Shown here: positions 53,056 through 62,337 of the stretch, piece after piece | Layout: each line of letters opens with the position of its first letter | Numbering within the stretch: position 1 is the first letter of the stretch | Source: Methanosarcina sp. UBA293 | GTDB lineage: Archaea > Halobacteriota > Methanosarcinia > Methanosarcinales > Methanosarcinaceae | Direction of reading: 5' to 3' | NCBI GenBank assembly: GCA_002499445.1 | Contig: DALS01000016.1 | Coordinates: 635 to 64,634 of the forward strand | Length of the DNA stretch: 64,000 nucleotides | Notes under the pieces: generated by a model | Database searches by the model: none | Told to the model about the DNA's origin: nothing | Seen by the model: only the letters and a program-made list of their open reading frames with translations | Translations under genes and position numbers: made by a program

Positions 53056-53325
53056 ATGGCAGACGATATGGTAAAAGAACAGATCTATACCATCCCCCTC
53101 AGGACGGTAAAGAATGTACCTGCATGGAAAAGAGCAAACAGAGCAGTTACTGAAGTAAGAGGTTTTCTTGTTAGGCACATGAAGGTTGATTCTGTACAGG
53201 TTAAACTGGACAAATCAATTAATGAATGTCTCTGGGAAAAGGGTTGTGAAAAGCCTCCTCTCTCCATCCGGGTCAGAGCTGTAAAATTCGCAGACGGTGA
53301 AGTACAGGCAGAACTTGCCCAGTAA
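53056..53325 (+). CDS. rpl31e: 50S ribosomal protein eL31
   Basis: 89 residues from the ATG at 53056 (AGGTGG at 5 nt). Typical eL31 features: QIYTIPLRTVKNVPAWKRANRAV, RGFLVRHMKVDSVQVKLDKSIN, and the C-terminal PPLSIRVRAVKFADG. It surrounds the peptide exit tunnel of the large subunit together with other proteins. Immediately downstream is aIF6. Confidence 0.96.
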   Translation: MADDMVKEQIYTIPLRTVKNVPAWKRANRAVTEVRGFLVRHMKVDSVQVKLDKSINECLWEKGCEKPPLSIRVRAVKFADGEVQAELAQ

Positions 53326-53357
53326 AATATACCAAAAAACGCGAAGCTTCAAGGAAT

Positions 53358-54017
53358 ATGATTCGAACAGTGGATATCTACGACACCCCGATTATTGGGG
53401 TCTTTGCAACCTGCACAGAAGATGTTGTTCTCGTTCCACCTGGAACAAAAACCGAAGCCTGTGCTATACTTGAAGACTCACTGGATGCAAGGGTTATTGA
53501 AACCCTTGTAAACGGGAGCGTAGTTGTAGGAGCCCTTTGCAGAGGAAACTCAAATGGCTTCCTATTTTCATACGGGACCGATACCAGGAAGCTGCAAGAA
53601 CTGACAGGAGTAAAGGCTGAGATCCTCCCAGGCAAGCTGAATGCAGTCGGAAACATAGTACTTGCAAATGATTTTGCAGCACTTGTCCACCCTGAACTGT
53701 CAGACAAGGCTATTGAGACTATTGCAGACACCCTCAAGGTAGAAGTTTACAGGGGAACAATTGCCGGGATAAAGAACGTAGGAATGGCAGGAGCTGTTAC
53801 CAACAAAGGGCTTCTAGTACACCCGAAAGTGACATCCTCAGAAAGAGAAATTCTAGAAGAGATCTTCGAACTTCCGGCATATATAGGGACTACGAACTTT
53901 GGGACTCAAATGCTAGGCTCAGGTCTGCTTGCGAACTCAAAGAGTTATCTGGCAGGTTCAGACACTACAGGACCCGAACTTGGAAGAATCGAGGAAGCCC
54001 TTGGATTCATAGAATAA
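53358..54017 (+). CDS. eif6: Translation initiation factor aIF6
   Basis: 219 residues. aIF6 binds the 50S subunit and prevents premature joining with 30S. The fivefold pseudosymmetric fold is visible as repeated elements: DTPIIGVFATCTEDVVLVPP, GNIVLANDFAALVHPELSD, GAVTNKGLLVHPKVTSSE, and YIGTTNFGTQMLGSGLLANS. AAGGA precedes the ATG. It stands 32 nt downstream of eL31 in the conserved cluster. Confidence 0.97.
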   Translation: MIRTVDIYDTPIIGVFATCTEDVVLVPPGTKTEACAILEDSLDARVIETLVNGSVVVGALCRGNSNGFLFSYGTDTRKLQELTGVKAEILPGKLNAVGNIVLANDFAALVHPELSDKAIETIADTLKVEVYRGTIAGIKNVGMAGAVTNKGLLVHPKVTSSEREILEEIFELPAYIGTTNFGTQMLGSGLLANSKSYLAGSDTTGPELGRIEEALGFIE

Positions 54018-54071
54018 TTATTAAGTATCCATCTGTTCAGGAATAAAGCTACAGCAAGTGTGGTGACCAAG

Positions 54072-54248
54072 ATGAAGAACTTTATTGTCAAAGGTAAATT
54101 TAAATCAGGAAATTCCTGGGCGAATTTCACAAAACAGATCGCAAGTCAGAATGAAAAGAATGCAACAGATAAGGTCTATTCCGTCTTTGGAAGCAAACAC
54201 GGTATAAAGAGAAGAGAGATCGAGATCGAAAGCATTGTTGAGATGTGA
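54072..54248 (+). CDS. rplX: 50S ribosomal protein eL20 (L18a/LX)
   Basis: 58 residues from the ATG at 54072 (GGTGA at 5 nt). The pattern KNFIVKGKFKSGNSWANFTK, KNATDKVYSVFGSKHGIKRR and a short C-terminal IEIESIVEM is archaeal LX. Its stop overlaps the GTG alternative start of the prefoldin gene, implying tight coupling. Confidence 0.95.
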   Translation: MKNFIVKGKFKSGNSWANFTKQIASQNEKNATDKVYSVFGSKHGIKRREIEIESIVEM

Positions 54249-54685
54249 AGGACATGGAAGACGTCAGTGAAGATATCAGAAATCTGGCAGCTAGGCATCA
54301 GGAGTTCCAGAGACAGATTGAAGCTATAAATCAACAGGCAAATATGGTTCAGGCTTCCATTACAAACTGTGACCAGACAATCGTAACAATTAACGAGCTT
54401 AAGACCGCTTCAGCAGAAGGAAAAACTGCCGAAACGATGGTGCCTGTTGGTTTTGGTTCATTTGTTTATGCTGAAATAAAAAATGCAGAAAAGGTTGTTG
54501 TAGACCTTGGAGCTGGCTTCAGCGCAGAAAAAACCGCAGAAGAAGCCATTGAGACCCTGAACCGCCGCAAAGATCAGCTTACGAAAATTCTCGAACAGAT
54601 GAATACTTCACTGACTAAATATGTACAGGGTATGCAGGCCCTGGAATCCGAAGCTGTAAGGCTTCAGCAGTCTGGCCAGGCTTAA
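54245..54685 (+). CDS. pfdA: Prefoldin subunit alpha
   Basis: 146 residues from GTG at 54245, overlapping the LX stop; the ATG at 54254 is a possible alternative. Two long coiled-coil helices (LAARHQEFQRQIEAINQQAN at the start, RKDQLTKILEQMNTSLTKYV at the end) flank a beta hairpin region with VPVGFGSFVYAEI and VVVDLGAGFSAEKT, which is typical of the alpha-type subunit. With beta subunits it forms the hexameric jellyfish chaperone that passes unfolded proteins to the thermosome. Confidence 0.94.
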   Translation: MKDMEDVSEDIRNLAARHQEFQRQIEAINQQANMVQASITNCDQTIVTINELKTASAEGKTAETMVPVGFGSFVYAEIKNAEKVVVDLGAGFSAEKTAEEAIETLNRRKDQLTKILEQMNTSLTKYVQGMQALESEAVRLQQSGQA

Positions 54686-54796
54686 AAACCCTGGCTCAGA
54701 TGAAAAAAGATAGAACTTAAACCATATTTTAGAACAAAACCTTTTATTTTGATTAATTGCCTATTTTTTTATTAAACTTCTTTGGGATGGGATCCT

Positions 54797-56062
54797 GTGT
54801 TCAGCAAATTCAAAGAGAAACTTGGGAATTTTAAAAAGGCGCTCAGCAAAACCATTGACGATAAAGCAGTAGCTATTGAACCGGTGATAGAAGAGCCTAC
54901 ACCTGAGATCAAAGAAGGTTTTGAAGAGGACATTGAGCCCATTCAGGAGGAAGAAGCTCTCGAAACGCCCCAGGAAGAGGAAAATTACGAAGTCGAACCC
55001 ATTGAAGTAAAACCTGTAACGACTGTACCTACTACTGTCGGGAGCGAAGATAGGAAAAAGGCTGAATACAGGAAAAAACTGGAAGATAGAAAAAAAGAGA
55101 TAGAGAGCAAAACTGAAGAAGAACCCATACCTGAAGAAAAAAAGTCCTTTTTTAAAAAATTCTCAAAGATTGGATTTACACAGAAAGCAAAAGCCCTGGT
55201 CTTTAACAGAGAGGTTTATCTGGACAGCAAAGACCTGGAAGAGCCTCTCTGGGAACTTGAAATGGGGCTTCTTGAAAGCGATCTTGCCCTCTCGGTTTCC
55301 GAGGCAATTGTGGAATCCGTAAAAAAACAGCTTACAGGTACCACAAAACGCATTGGCAGCAATACCGGAGAGATTGTAGAGGCAGCCTTGAAAAAAGCGA
55401 TCCTGGATGTCGTGTCTGCCAATACTTTTGATTTTGATGAGTATGTAAAGGATAGGGAAAAACCCGTCCATATTGTTTTTGTTGGAATTAACGGGACCGG
55501 AAAAACGACTTCGATTGCAAAAATGACGCACAGGCTGCTCAAATCGGATTACTCGGTAGTTCTGGCTGCAGGAGATACTTTCAGAGCAGGTGCTATTGAC
55601 CAGCTTGGAATTCACGCCGACAGGCTTGGAGTAAAAATGATCAAACACCAGCCTGGAGCCGATCCTGCAGCAGTTATTTACGATGCCGTGCAATACGCAA
55701 AAGCCCATAAAATCGATTTTGTACTTTCCGACACTGCAGGCCGAATGCATACCAACCTTAACCTAATGTCGCAGATGGAAAAAATCTGCAGAGTAAGCAC
55801 TCCGGACCTTATAATTTTTGTAGATGAAGCTGTCGCAGGAAACGATGCCGTTGAAAGGGCTGCACAGTTCAACGAAGCTGTGCCAATTGACGGATCGATT
55901 CTAACTAAAATAGATGCTGATGCCAAAGGGGGAGCTGCGATATCTATTGCCTATATCACAGGCAAACCCATTCTCTTTTTCGGAATAGGACAGGGTTACG
56001 AAGATTTAAAAAAATTCGAGCCCGAATGGTTTATAGACCAGCTTTTCAACCAGACCGTTTAA
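54797..56062 (+). CDS. ftsY: Signal recognition particle receptor FtsY
   Basis: 421 residues from GTG at 54797 (GGGATGGGAT upstream); a TTG at 54782 is less likely. A Glu-rich acidic A domain (about 25-120) precedes the NG GTPase: GINGTGKTTSIAKM (G1), AGDTFRAGAIDQL, DTAGRMHTN (G3), TKIDADAKGGA (G4 and after) and GIGQGYEDLKKFEPEWF at the end. It docks SRP-ribosome complexes to the membrane. Last gene of the translation cluster; a long hairpin follows. Confidence 0.97.
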   Translation: MFSKFKEKLGNFKKALSKTIDDKAVAIEPVIEEPTPEIKEGFEEDIEPIQEEEALETPQEEENYEVEPIEVKPVTTVPTTVGSEDRKKAEYRKKLEDRKKEIESKTEEEPIPEEKKSFFKKFSKIGFTQKAKALVFNREVYLDSKDLEEPLWELEMGLLESDLALSVSEAIVESVKKQLTGTTKRIGSNTGEIVEAALKKAILDVVSANTFDFDEYVKDREKPVHIVFVGINGTGKTTSIAKMTHRLLKSDYSVVLAAGDTFRAGAIDQLGIHADRLGVKMIKHQPGADPAAVIYDAVQYAKAHKIDFVLSDTAGRMHTNLNLMSQMEKICRVSTPDLIIFVDEAVAGNDAVERAAQFNEAVPIDGSILTKIDADAKGGAAISIAYITGKPILFFGIGQGYEDLKKFEPEWFIDQLFNQTV

Positions 56063-56106
56063 GCGTTAAGTGAACAGAGGTAACAGAATCTCCCGAGACA
56101 GAGAAT

Positions 56107-56140
56107 AATGATTCTCCTGAATTAATTCGGGAGAATCATT
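56107..56140. terminator. Long palindromic hairpin between ftsY and pspC
   Basis: AATGATTCTCC (56107-56117) pairs with GGAGAATCATT (56130-56140), and the loop GAATTAATTC can pair further. It lies 45 nt after ftsY and about 95 nt downstream of the convergent pspC gene. The symmetric structure could end both transcripts. Confidence 0.6.
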
Positions 56141-56234
56141 TCACTAGTTCTGCTATGACTAATGTAGGAGAAAATTTTAGATTTCTCCAGATTTTAGATT
56201 TTCAGAAGATGAATTCAGATTTTTACTCGAGAAG

Positions 56235-56420
56235 TCAGGGCTCCTCAGGAATTATAATCCAGGCTATAATATAGGCGACTACACCACTTCCCGCACTCAT
56301 TACAGAAATAAGTAACCATAAAAGCCTTACAAGCGTAGGATCAATATTAAAGTGTTCACCTATCCCACCACATACACCTGCAATAATTCTATTCTTCTTT
56401 GACCTATACAATTTATTCAT
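56235..56420 (-). CDS. PspC-domain protein
   Basis: 61 residues: LYRSKKNRIIAGVCGGIGEHFNIDPTLVR, followed by one membrane helix and a cytoplasm-exposed tail (IIIPEEP). This is the small stand-alone form of the PspC domain, associated in bacteria with the phage-shock membrane stress response; in archaea it is common as a single-domain protein. Confidence 0.92.
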   Translation of the reverse strand: MNKLYRSKKNRIIAGVCGGIGEHFNIDPTLVRLLWLLISVMSAGSGVVAYIIAWIIIPEEP

Positions 56421-56691
56421 TTGACCACCCTAATTGCAAATACTTGAATATACTACATTTCCAATTGTAAATAATACTACTCCCCTATTGCAAATTGCTT
56501 ATCTGTAGCTATAACTATAGTTATAAAATGCTCAATTATGCTATATTAATAGATTGCTTATATTCGATTTATAAGTAACTTCGGAGATTAAGAATTTGCC
56601 GAGACCTCTGTATTCGCAGGTATAAATTAACTTTTAGGCTAGCTTTTTACATCGCAATCCTTTTTATAGAGATGTGCAAGAAAGCTGGCGT

Positions 56692-57795
56692 TCAGATTTT
56701 AGCCCAGTCACTGGTTACATTTTCAGATACCAAGTTCTCCCCAAATGCCTGCACATATACTCTAAATTTTTCCCCTGCAGGAACCTTAAGACCTTTGGCA
56801 GTATAATTGTAAATTTCTTCTGGCTCAATTGCAATTGGAGAACTTTCAATCTGGTCCCACCAGGAAAGCTTATCTTCAGCCTGAAGGGCAACATAAATAG
56901 TTGTATTCTCAACTTTTTTCGAACCCAAATTGCTTACGTTAACACTAACATCTACAACTCCCTCTTTTTTTGAATATTCACATTGCGCTTTGAAATCAAG
57001 ATAAGTCATAGGTCTTTTATAAACAGGGACAACATGTACAGGCTGATCTAAATATTTTTCTGGGATTTCCCCTATCTGCCAGTCTCTGCCTGTAGTCTCA
57101 AGATAATAGTAATTGCTTCCTTGGTATTCGAAACTCCTGCCCTTTTGCTTAGGGTTACACTTTATCCCAAGAGCCATATGTTCAGGAAGTTCCAGAAGGA
57201 CAACATCGTAACCTGCAGCCTGAAGGATTGCTACAGAGAGAAATGAAGTATCCTCACAATCCCCACCATTTACATAGAGAGTTTCATAAGGGAACCGAGG
57301 GTACTGATCGTAACCAGTACTTTCAAGATCCGAGATATAGTTTAAAGACTGAACAAACGAAACACAAAAGCTTGGGATTTTGCTTTCCTCAAGCCCGTAA
57401 GTCTTTGAAAGAGAAAGCAAAGCATCTGCAATCCCCTTAATTAACCAGTCATCATAAGGATCCGAAGCAAACAGATCATAATCCCTGTTTCGAGGCCTGG
57501 ATTTATATTTCTCATAAAGTTCATCGTTAAGAGGCAGGGTAAGCTGCCAGCAGCGACCTTCATATTCCCACGAGTAAGTCCGGGATGAATTTCCTGGATT
57601 AATTGACTCCTCTGTAATCAGGATATCGGATGGCTCACAATTTATGGAACCTAATCCGGCCAGATTCTCCCCAAGATCGCCTATATCAGATTCCACGGAA
57701 ATCTCAAGGCAAGGTGAGGTTAAGAAGGATTGGATCAGATAAACAAGTAAAAAAAGACAAAGCAAAACGGTTACTCTTCTCATAACTTTCCCCAT
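56692..57795 (-). CDS. Transglutaminase-like cysteine-protease-fold protein, exported
   Basis: 367 residues, or 363 if the ATG at 57783 with GGATGGGG upstream is used. A signal anchor (VTVLLCLFLLVYLIQSFL) is followed by an extracytoplasmic region. The catalytic triad of the transglutaminase fold is visible: Cys in VNGGDCEDTSFLSVAI, His in LPEHMALGI, and an acidic residue in YYYLETTGRDW. The C-terminal about 90 residues (VVDVSVNVSNLGSKKVENTT) form a beta-sandwich like CARDB. It probably acts as a protease or crosslinker on the cell surface; target unknown. Confidence 0.85.
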   Translation of the reverse strand: MGKVMRRVTVLLCLFLLVYLIQSFLTSPCLEISVESDIGDLGENLAGLGSINCEPSDILITEESINPGNSSRTYSWEYEGRCWQLTLPLNDELYEKYKSRPRNRDYDLFASDPYDDWLIKGIADALLSLSKTYGLEESKIPSFCVSFVQSLNYISDLESTGYDQYPRFPYETLYVNGGDCEDTSFLSVAILQAAGYDVVLLELPEHMALGIKCNPKQKGRSFEYQGSNYYYLETTGRDWQIGEIPEKYLDQPVHVVPVYKRPMTYLDFKAQCEYSKKEGVVDVSVNVSNLGSKKVENTTIYVALQAEDKLSWWDQIESSPIAIEPEEIYNYTAKGLKVPAGEKFRVYVQAFGENLVSENVTSDWAKI

Positions 57796-57818
57796 CCAGA
57801 ATTATACAGTTTATGAGT

Positions 57819-58802
57819 TCACTCCCAGAGGTTTTCCCTGAGATGAGAGTACACGGGATTCACTTCCATCAAGCCTTCTGGATAGGGTTCAAAAAGAGTC
57901 TGGTTCATTAGGTACTGATCCTTAAAGCGCACGGCCCATGCCCTGATGGTATTAATTGCAGGACAAAGAGAGGTTTTTCCTTCCCTGTATTTTTGGATCC
58001 AGTCAAAAAATAGCGCTTTTTCCTGGCTTGAGAGCTTCTCTGAAAAATGCCCGAAAGCGTGCATGAGCACATTAATACTTGAAGTATACTTGGGAGGTCT
58101 AGAGAGGGCACTGTAAAGATGCTTTTCGTACTCAGAGACCAGTTCCTGAAAAGCTCTCCTTCCTTTATTTGCAACAATAGCTCCCAGTTTCCTGAGTTCA
58201 GTCTGGCTATACGCCATGAGAAGATACTTGTTTTCGGTATGGAGTTTGACAAGGTCTCTCATGGAGCCTTCTGATTTTACTTTTCGGAAAGCAGCAAGCA
58301 TAAAGAGTCGGGTCAGGAAATACTCTTTTATGCGAGGATTCCTTAGCCTTCCTTCATCCTCTATAGGAAGATAAGGAAACTCTTTAAGAACTGCCCCTCC
58401 AAAATATCCAGAAGTCTTTCCAATTGATGCTAACTTGGGTAAGGCAGACTGGTAAACTTTTACATCCTTGATGCCACAGGAAGGAGACCTGTACTTCAGG
58501 ATAAAACCGTCAACTTCTCCCGCAGAACCAAGGAAATCATTGCAAAAAGCCTTCATATTTTCAGTTACATCCCTGCCGCTTGCGAACTGAACAAGCCGCT
58601 GTTCCCCGTCCTCAAGAACTATTCTTACCGGATCCCTTGGGATACCGAGCCCTATTTCCACTTCCGGACAAACTGGCAGGAAATCAACATACTCCACGAG
58701 GTCTGATACTATCGAACTGCTTATTATTCCCCCATTATATCGACAGTGATCAAACCCAAGGCATTTACTAACCACAACCTTTGGCCGAACAAATTCCCTC
58801 AT
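57819..58802 (-). CDS. DUF523-DUF1722 fusion protein (TudS/YbgA-like)
   Basis: 327 residues in two domains. The first (about 1-155) is DUF523: VSKCLGFDHCRYNGG (two Cys), DFLPVCPEVEIGLGIPR, and RSPSCGIKDVKVY; the three Cys match those that ligate the 4Fe-4S cluster of 2-thiouracil desulfurase-type enzymes. The second (about 190-310) is DUF1722 (YbgA-like): KLHTENKYLLMAYSQ, LMHAFGHFSEKLS. The same fusion is widespread in bacteria and archaea. Substrate unknown. Confidence 0.9.
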   Translation of the reverse strand: MREFVRPKVVVSKCLGFDHCRYNGGIISSSIVSDLVEYVDFLPVCPEVEIGLGIPRDPVRIVLEDGEQRLVQFASGRDVTENMKAFCNDFLGSAGEVDGFILKYRSPSCGIKDVKVYQSALPKLASIGKTSGYFGGAVLKEFPYLPIEDEGRLRNPRIKEYFLTRLFMLAAFRKVKSEGSMRDLVKLHTENKYLLMAYSQTELRKLGAIVANKGRRAFQELVSEYEKHLYSALSRPPKYTSSINVLMHAFGHFSEKLSSQEKALFFDWIQKYREGKTSLCPAINTIRAWAVRFKDQYLMNQTLFEPYPEGLMEVNPVYSHLRENLWE

Positions 58803-59143
58803 TTAACCCCCATATAAGAAAGGATTTCCAGCATAAATTACTTTCCAGAAGAAGGACGTAAGACACTCCTTTTTTAAAAATAAAAAGTTAGAGAGTACGA
58901 ATCTTCCAAAAATGACTTAAAGATACTTAATATAGAAAAATAATAAGTCTGAAAGGAATAAATAGCTCAATAATAGACCAAAGGTCAATCAAAAATTGCT
59001 TTATGACCTATGGTTTGAGAATAAAAGTTTCAAGGGAAATTTCAAAGAGAATGAATTTTTAAAAACGTGTTTTTCAACAATAGAAGCTTTTTGTATATTT
59101 TTCAGAATATATTTATAATTACAAATCAATAATAAGACAACAT
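58803..59143 (+). promoter_or_regulatory. Peroxiredoxin upstream region with inverted repeat
   Basis: Arms 58977-58987 (ACCAAAGGTCA) and 59004-59014 (TGACCTATGGT) match at 10 of 11 positions around a 16-bp spacer. A TATA-like ATATATTTATAATT lies near 59106-59119. The repeat is about 100 bp upstream of that box and could bind a redox or stress regulator. Confidence 0.4.
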
Positions 59144-59254
59144 ATGAAGGAGGTCAAGGGAAAGGCAGTGTTTTTAAGGGTTGAACCCCCCGAAACTCAA
59201 GTCAGTTTCCAGATCCCGAACAAAAAGGTATACTCTAAAAATATAGGTGAGAAT

Positions 59255-59944
59255 ATGGTAGAAGCCGAGTATGAACAGATACACATGCCTCTGATTGGAG
59301 ATGATGCACCTGCGTTTACAGCAGTGACGACTCAGGGACAGATTAATTTTCCAGACGACTACAAAGGCAAATGGGTAATACTCTTCAGCCATCCTGCAGA
59401 CTTTACACCTGTATGTACTACTGAATTCATTACTTTTGCCAGTATGCAAGAGGAATTCAATGGCATGAACACCGAGCTTATAGGACTTTCTGTAGACAGC
59501 GTGTTCTCCCATATTGCATGGCTTAAGAGGATTGAGGAAAAAATCGAGTATAAAGGGGCGAAAAATGTAGAGATCAAGTTCCCGGTAATTGCTGATCTGA
59601 AAATGGATGTTGCGAAAAAATATGGAATGATCCAGCCAAATGCCTCAACTACACAGGCTGTAAGAGCTGTATTCATCATAGATCCTGAGGCAAAGATAAG
59701 GGCAATGCTTTATTACCCACAATCAGCCGGAAGAAACATGCAGGAAATAAAGAGACTTTTGACCGCACTGCAGAAAAATGAAGCTGAGAAAGTGGCAACT
59801 CCAGCAAACTGGCAGCCAGGAGACGATGTTATCATTCCAGCGCCCAGTTCTATGGAAGCCGTAAAAGAAAGACTTGGCAAGTCAGAAGAAAATATGTACT
59901 GTCTTGACTGGTTTATATGCTTGAAAAAGGATAGCAAAAAATAA
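59255..59944 (+). CDS. Peroxiredoxin of the Prx6 (archaeal thioredoxin peroxidase) type
   Basis: 229 residues from the ATG at 59255, which has AGGTGA at 4 nt; the frame is open back to an ATG at 59144, but family proteins begin near PLIGDDAPAFTA. The peroxidatic Cys lies in HPADFTPVCTTEF. Near the C-terminus two more Cys are six residues apart (CLDWFIC), as in archaeal 2-Cys Prx6-type enzymes. It reduces H2O2 and organic peroxides. Oddly, a perfect AAGGAGGT lies just inside the longer frame (59147-59154), which argues against the 59144 start. Confidence 0.92.
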   Translation: MVEAEYEQIHMPLIGDDAPAFTAVTTQGQINFPDDYKGKWVILFSHPADFTPVCTTEFITFASMQEEFNGMNTELIGLSVDSVFSHIAWLKRIEEKIEYKGAKNVEIKFPVIADLKMDVAKKYGMIQPNASTTQAVRAVFIIDPEAKIRAMLYYPQSAGRNMQEIKRLLTALQKNEAEKVATPANWQPGDDVIIPAPSSMEAVKERLGKSEENMYCLDWFICLKKDSKK

Positions 59945-59989
59945 TCCAGAAAATAAATAAAAGAACGAAAGAAAAAAAGAAGAAAGAAG

Positions 59990-60808
59990 TTATTTCTTTC
60001 CAAGTTCTTTTGAGCGTTCGCTTGCTCTTATAACAGCGTTCATAAATGCAGCCCTGATTCCAGCTTCTTCAAGGGCATGAACACCCTGGATTGTAGTGCC
60101 AGCAGGAGAAGTAACCATATCTTTGAGTTCTCCGGGATGCAGTCCTGTCTCAAGCGCCATTTTTGCAGCCCCAAGTACAGTCTGAGCTGCGAGAGTAAGG
60201 GCACTTTTCCGGTCCATTCCTTCAAGGACAGCCCCATCAGCCATTGCCTCAATTACCGGAAAGATAAATGCAGGTCCACTGCCTGAAAGACCTGTGACGG
60301 CATCCATTAAGGATTCAGGCACCTGGACTGCAGTACCAACCGCAGAAAAAATCTCAAGAGCAATTTTCAGGTCTTCAGGAGTGGCATTTTTACCTGGAGA
60401 AATTCCTGAAGCAGCTTCAGAAACTGTGGCTGCAATATTTGGCATCACACGCACAACTCTTGTGTCTTCAGGAAGTGCGTTTTCATAAGTGGCAAGAGGC
60501 ACGCCTGCTGCAATCGAAATGACAAGTTTATCGGCAGTTATGTAAGCTTTAAGGTTTTCAAGTACCGAGCCCAGAATCTGGGGCTTCACAGCAAGAATAA
60601 GAATATCGGAGTCCCGCACAATAACAGCATTGTCAGTCGATACATTGATACCAAGCTGTGCCTTCAGCTCATTCAAAAAAGGCTCGTATACATCACTTGC
60701 GCCAAGATTTTCAGGCTTTACAATTCCAGCCTTTATAATTCCCTGCATAAGAGCAGAGCCCATTTTTCCTGCTCCGATAAATCCTATCTTTTGACTCTGA
60801 ACTGTCAT
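59990..60808 (-). CDS. proC: Pyrroline-5-carboxylate reductase
   Basis: 272 residues. Last step of proline synthesis, reduction of pyrroline-5-carboxylate with NAD(P)H. Rossmann motif IGFIGAGKMGSALMQGI at the N-terminus; MPNIAA near residue 120; the C-terminal GLSGSGPAFIF, then DMVTSPAGTTIQGVHALEEAG, a family hallmark. AGGAG lies about 10 nt before the ATG. It follows proB with a 231-nt gap that contains a duplicated Shine-Dalgarno region and an AAAT microsatellite. Confidence 0.97.
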   Translation of the reverse strand: MTVQSQKIGFIGAGKMGSALMQGIIKAGIVKPENLGASDVYEPFLNELKAQLGINVSTDNAVIVRDSDILILAVKPQILGSVLENLKAYITADKLVISIAAGVPLATYENALPEDTRVVRVMPNIAATVSEAASGISPGKNATPEDLKIALEIFSAVGTAVQVPESLMDAVTGLSGSGPAFIFPVIEAMADGAVLEGMDRKSALTLAAQTVLGAAKMALETGLHPGELKDMVTSPAGTTIQGVHALEEAGIRAAFMNAVIRASERSKELGKK

Positions 60809-61039
60809 ATATCATTTCTCCTATTCTCGAGATAAATATTATTTCTCCTATTCTCAAAATAAATAAATAAATAAATAAATAAATGAATAAACCCGAGGCG
60901 ATTACCCCAAAACTTGTCTGCAGCCAATATTGAGTAAACTGGAGCATTGAGTAAACTGAAGCGATTTTTCGCCCATAAGAATTAATTTGAATTCTTTAGA
61001 GATCCCAAAAATCAGTTAAATCCCTGATACACAGGAAGC
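60809..61039 (-). repeat. proB-proC spacer with duplicated segment and AAAT microsatellite
   Basis: ATTTCTCCTATTCTC occurs at 60814-60828 and again at 60841-60855. The first copy carries the proC ribosome binding site; the second is an exact copy of it further upstream on the minus strand. A (TAAA)n microsatellite of about six to seven units follows (about 60858-60886). Slippage there could alter the leader length. Confidence 0.55.
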
Positions 61040-62197
61040 TTAACTCAGTTCTTCAAGTATGCCAATATTCTCTTTTTTTATTACATTGCTGTAATTGCTA
61101 TAGCCTAAGATACCCTCTATTTCGTCGGTATGTGCTCCTTTGACTTTAATGAGTTCTTCAGAGGTATAATCTGTAATGCCTTTCGCAAAGACCCTGCCTT
61201 CACACTCGAGTTTAACCACGTCTCCTCTATCAAAGCTCCCCTCGACTCCTACAACTCCTGCTGAAAGAAGGCTGTTTTTCCCAAGGACTGCAGCTTTTGC
61301 TCCTGCATCCACACGGACAGTACCTGAAGCCCTTGCAAGAATAATCCATCGAGCACGGTTCTTCTTGATATGCCTTTCAGCCAGGAAAAGGGTGCCTATT
61401 TCTTCCCCTGAAAGAACCTTCAGAAGCACTTCATTAATTTTGCTATTTGTAATCAGAACATGGCAGCCTGCCATGCTGCAGATTTTTGCGGCTTTTATTT
61501 TAGTCCTCATTCCCCCTACACCCTTGAAGCTTGTAGGATCGCCCCCATAGCTCTCGATTTCAGGTGTGATTTTTTCCACAAGAGAAATGAGTTTGGCATC
61601 ATCGTGTGTCTTTGGGTTCTTGTCAAAAAGGCCGTCAATATCCGAGAGAATAATCAAGAGATCAGCATCGATTTTGCTTGCAACCATCGCAGAGAGCCTG
61701 TCATTATCTCCGAAGATCGCATCAATCTCGTTTGTACAGGTACAGTCGTTTTCGTTAATTATGGGAACTACCCCATATTCTAGAAGAGTGGAGATACTGT
61801 TTCTGAGATTCAGATAGGAAACCCGGTCAGAATAGAAGTCATAAGTAAGAAGGATCTGAGCAACTTTTATCCCGAATTTTGAAAAAGCTTCGCTCCAGTA
61901 TTGCATCAGGATGCTCTGTCCTACGGCTGCCGCTGCCTGCCTGATAGGGATTTCACGAGGTTTTGGGGCAATACCTAGCTCATAAAGCCCTACCCCTATT
62001 GCCCCTGAACTAACTACAATTACTTCTTTTCCGCGCCTTCGAAGCTCGGAAACCTGGGCTGCAATACTTTCTAAGAAGGGAGGATCAATACTGCAGTTTT
62101 CTTTTGTACTGTCACAATCCTGTTTTGTAATTGAGGAAGTACCGATCTTGATAACGATTTTATTTATATCATTGAAAATTTCTTTTCTGTCTGTCAA
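61040..62197 (-). CDS. proB: Glutamate 5-kinase with PUA domain
   Basis: 385 residues from a TTG start with GAGG 8 nt upstream. First step of proline synthesis: ATP-dependent phosphorylation of glutamate. Amino-acid-kinase fold: KIVIKIGTSSIT, VSSGAIGVGLYELG, INENDCTCTNEIDAIFGDND, ILSDIDGLFDKNP and GVGGMRTKIKAA. A C-terminal PUA domain (about 295-375; GTVRVDAGAKAAVL) is as in bacterial enzymes. It lies 140 nt downstream of proA on the same strand. Confidence 0.96.
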   Translation of the reverse strand: MTDRKEIFNDINKIVIKIGTSSITKQDCDSTKENCSIDPPFLESIAAQVSELRRRGKEVIVVSSGAIGVGLYELGIAPKPREIPIRQAAAAVGQSILMQYWSEAFSKFGIKVAQILLTYDFYSDRVSYLNLRNSISTLLEYGVVPIINENDCTCTNEIDAIFGDNDRLSAMVASKIDADLLIILSDIDGLFDKNPKTHDDAKLISLVEKITPEIESYGGDPTSFKGVGGMRTKIKAAKICSMAGCHVLITNSKINEVLLKVLSGEEIGTLFLAERHIKKNRARWIILARASGTVRVDAGAKAAVLGKNSLLSAGVVGVEGSFDRGDVVKLECEGRVFAKGITDYTSEELIKVKGAHTDEIEGILGYSNYSNVIKKENIGILEELS

Positions 62198-62337
62198 TCA
62201 CAAGGCCTCGTAGAGTATTTTGGAAATGCGGCTGAAATAAACAGCAGCCACAGTCCGAATTTTCCATTGCTTGCACTCTATTCGCGCTGGTATTTCGATT
62301 CAGATATATAAACATATCACAAATGTCCGACAGAGCC

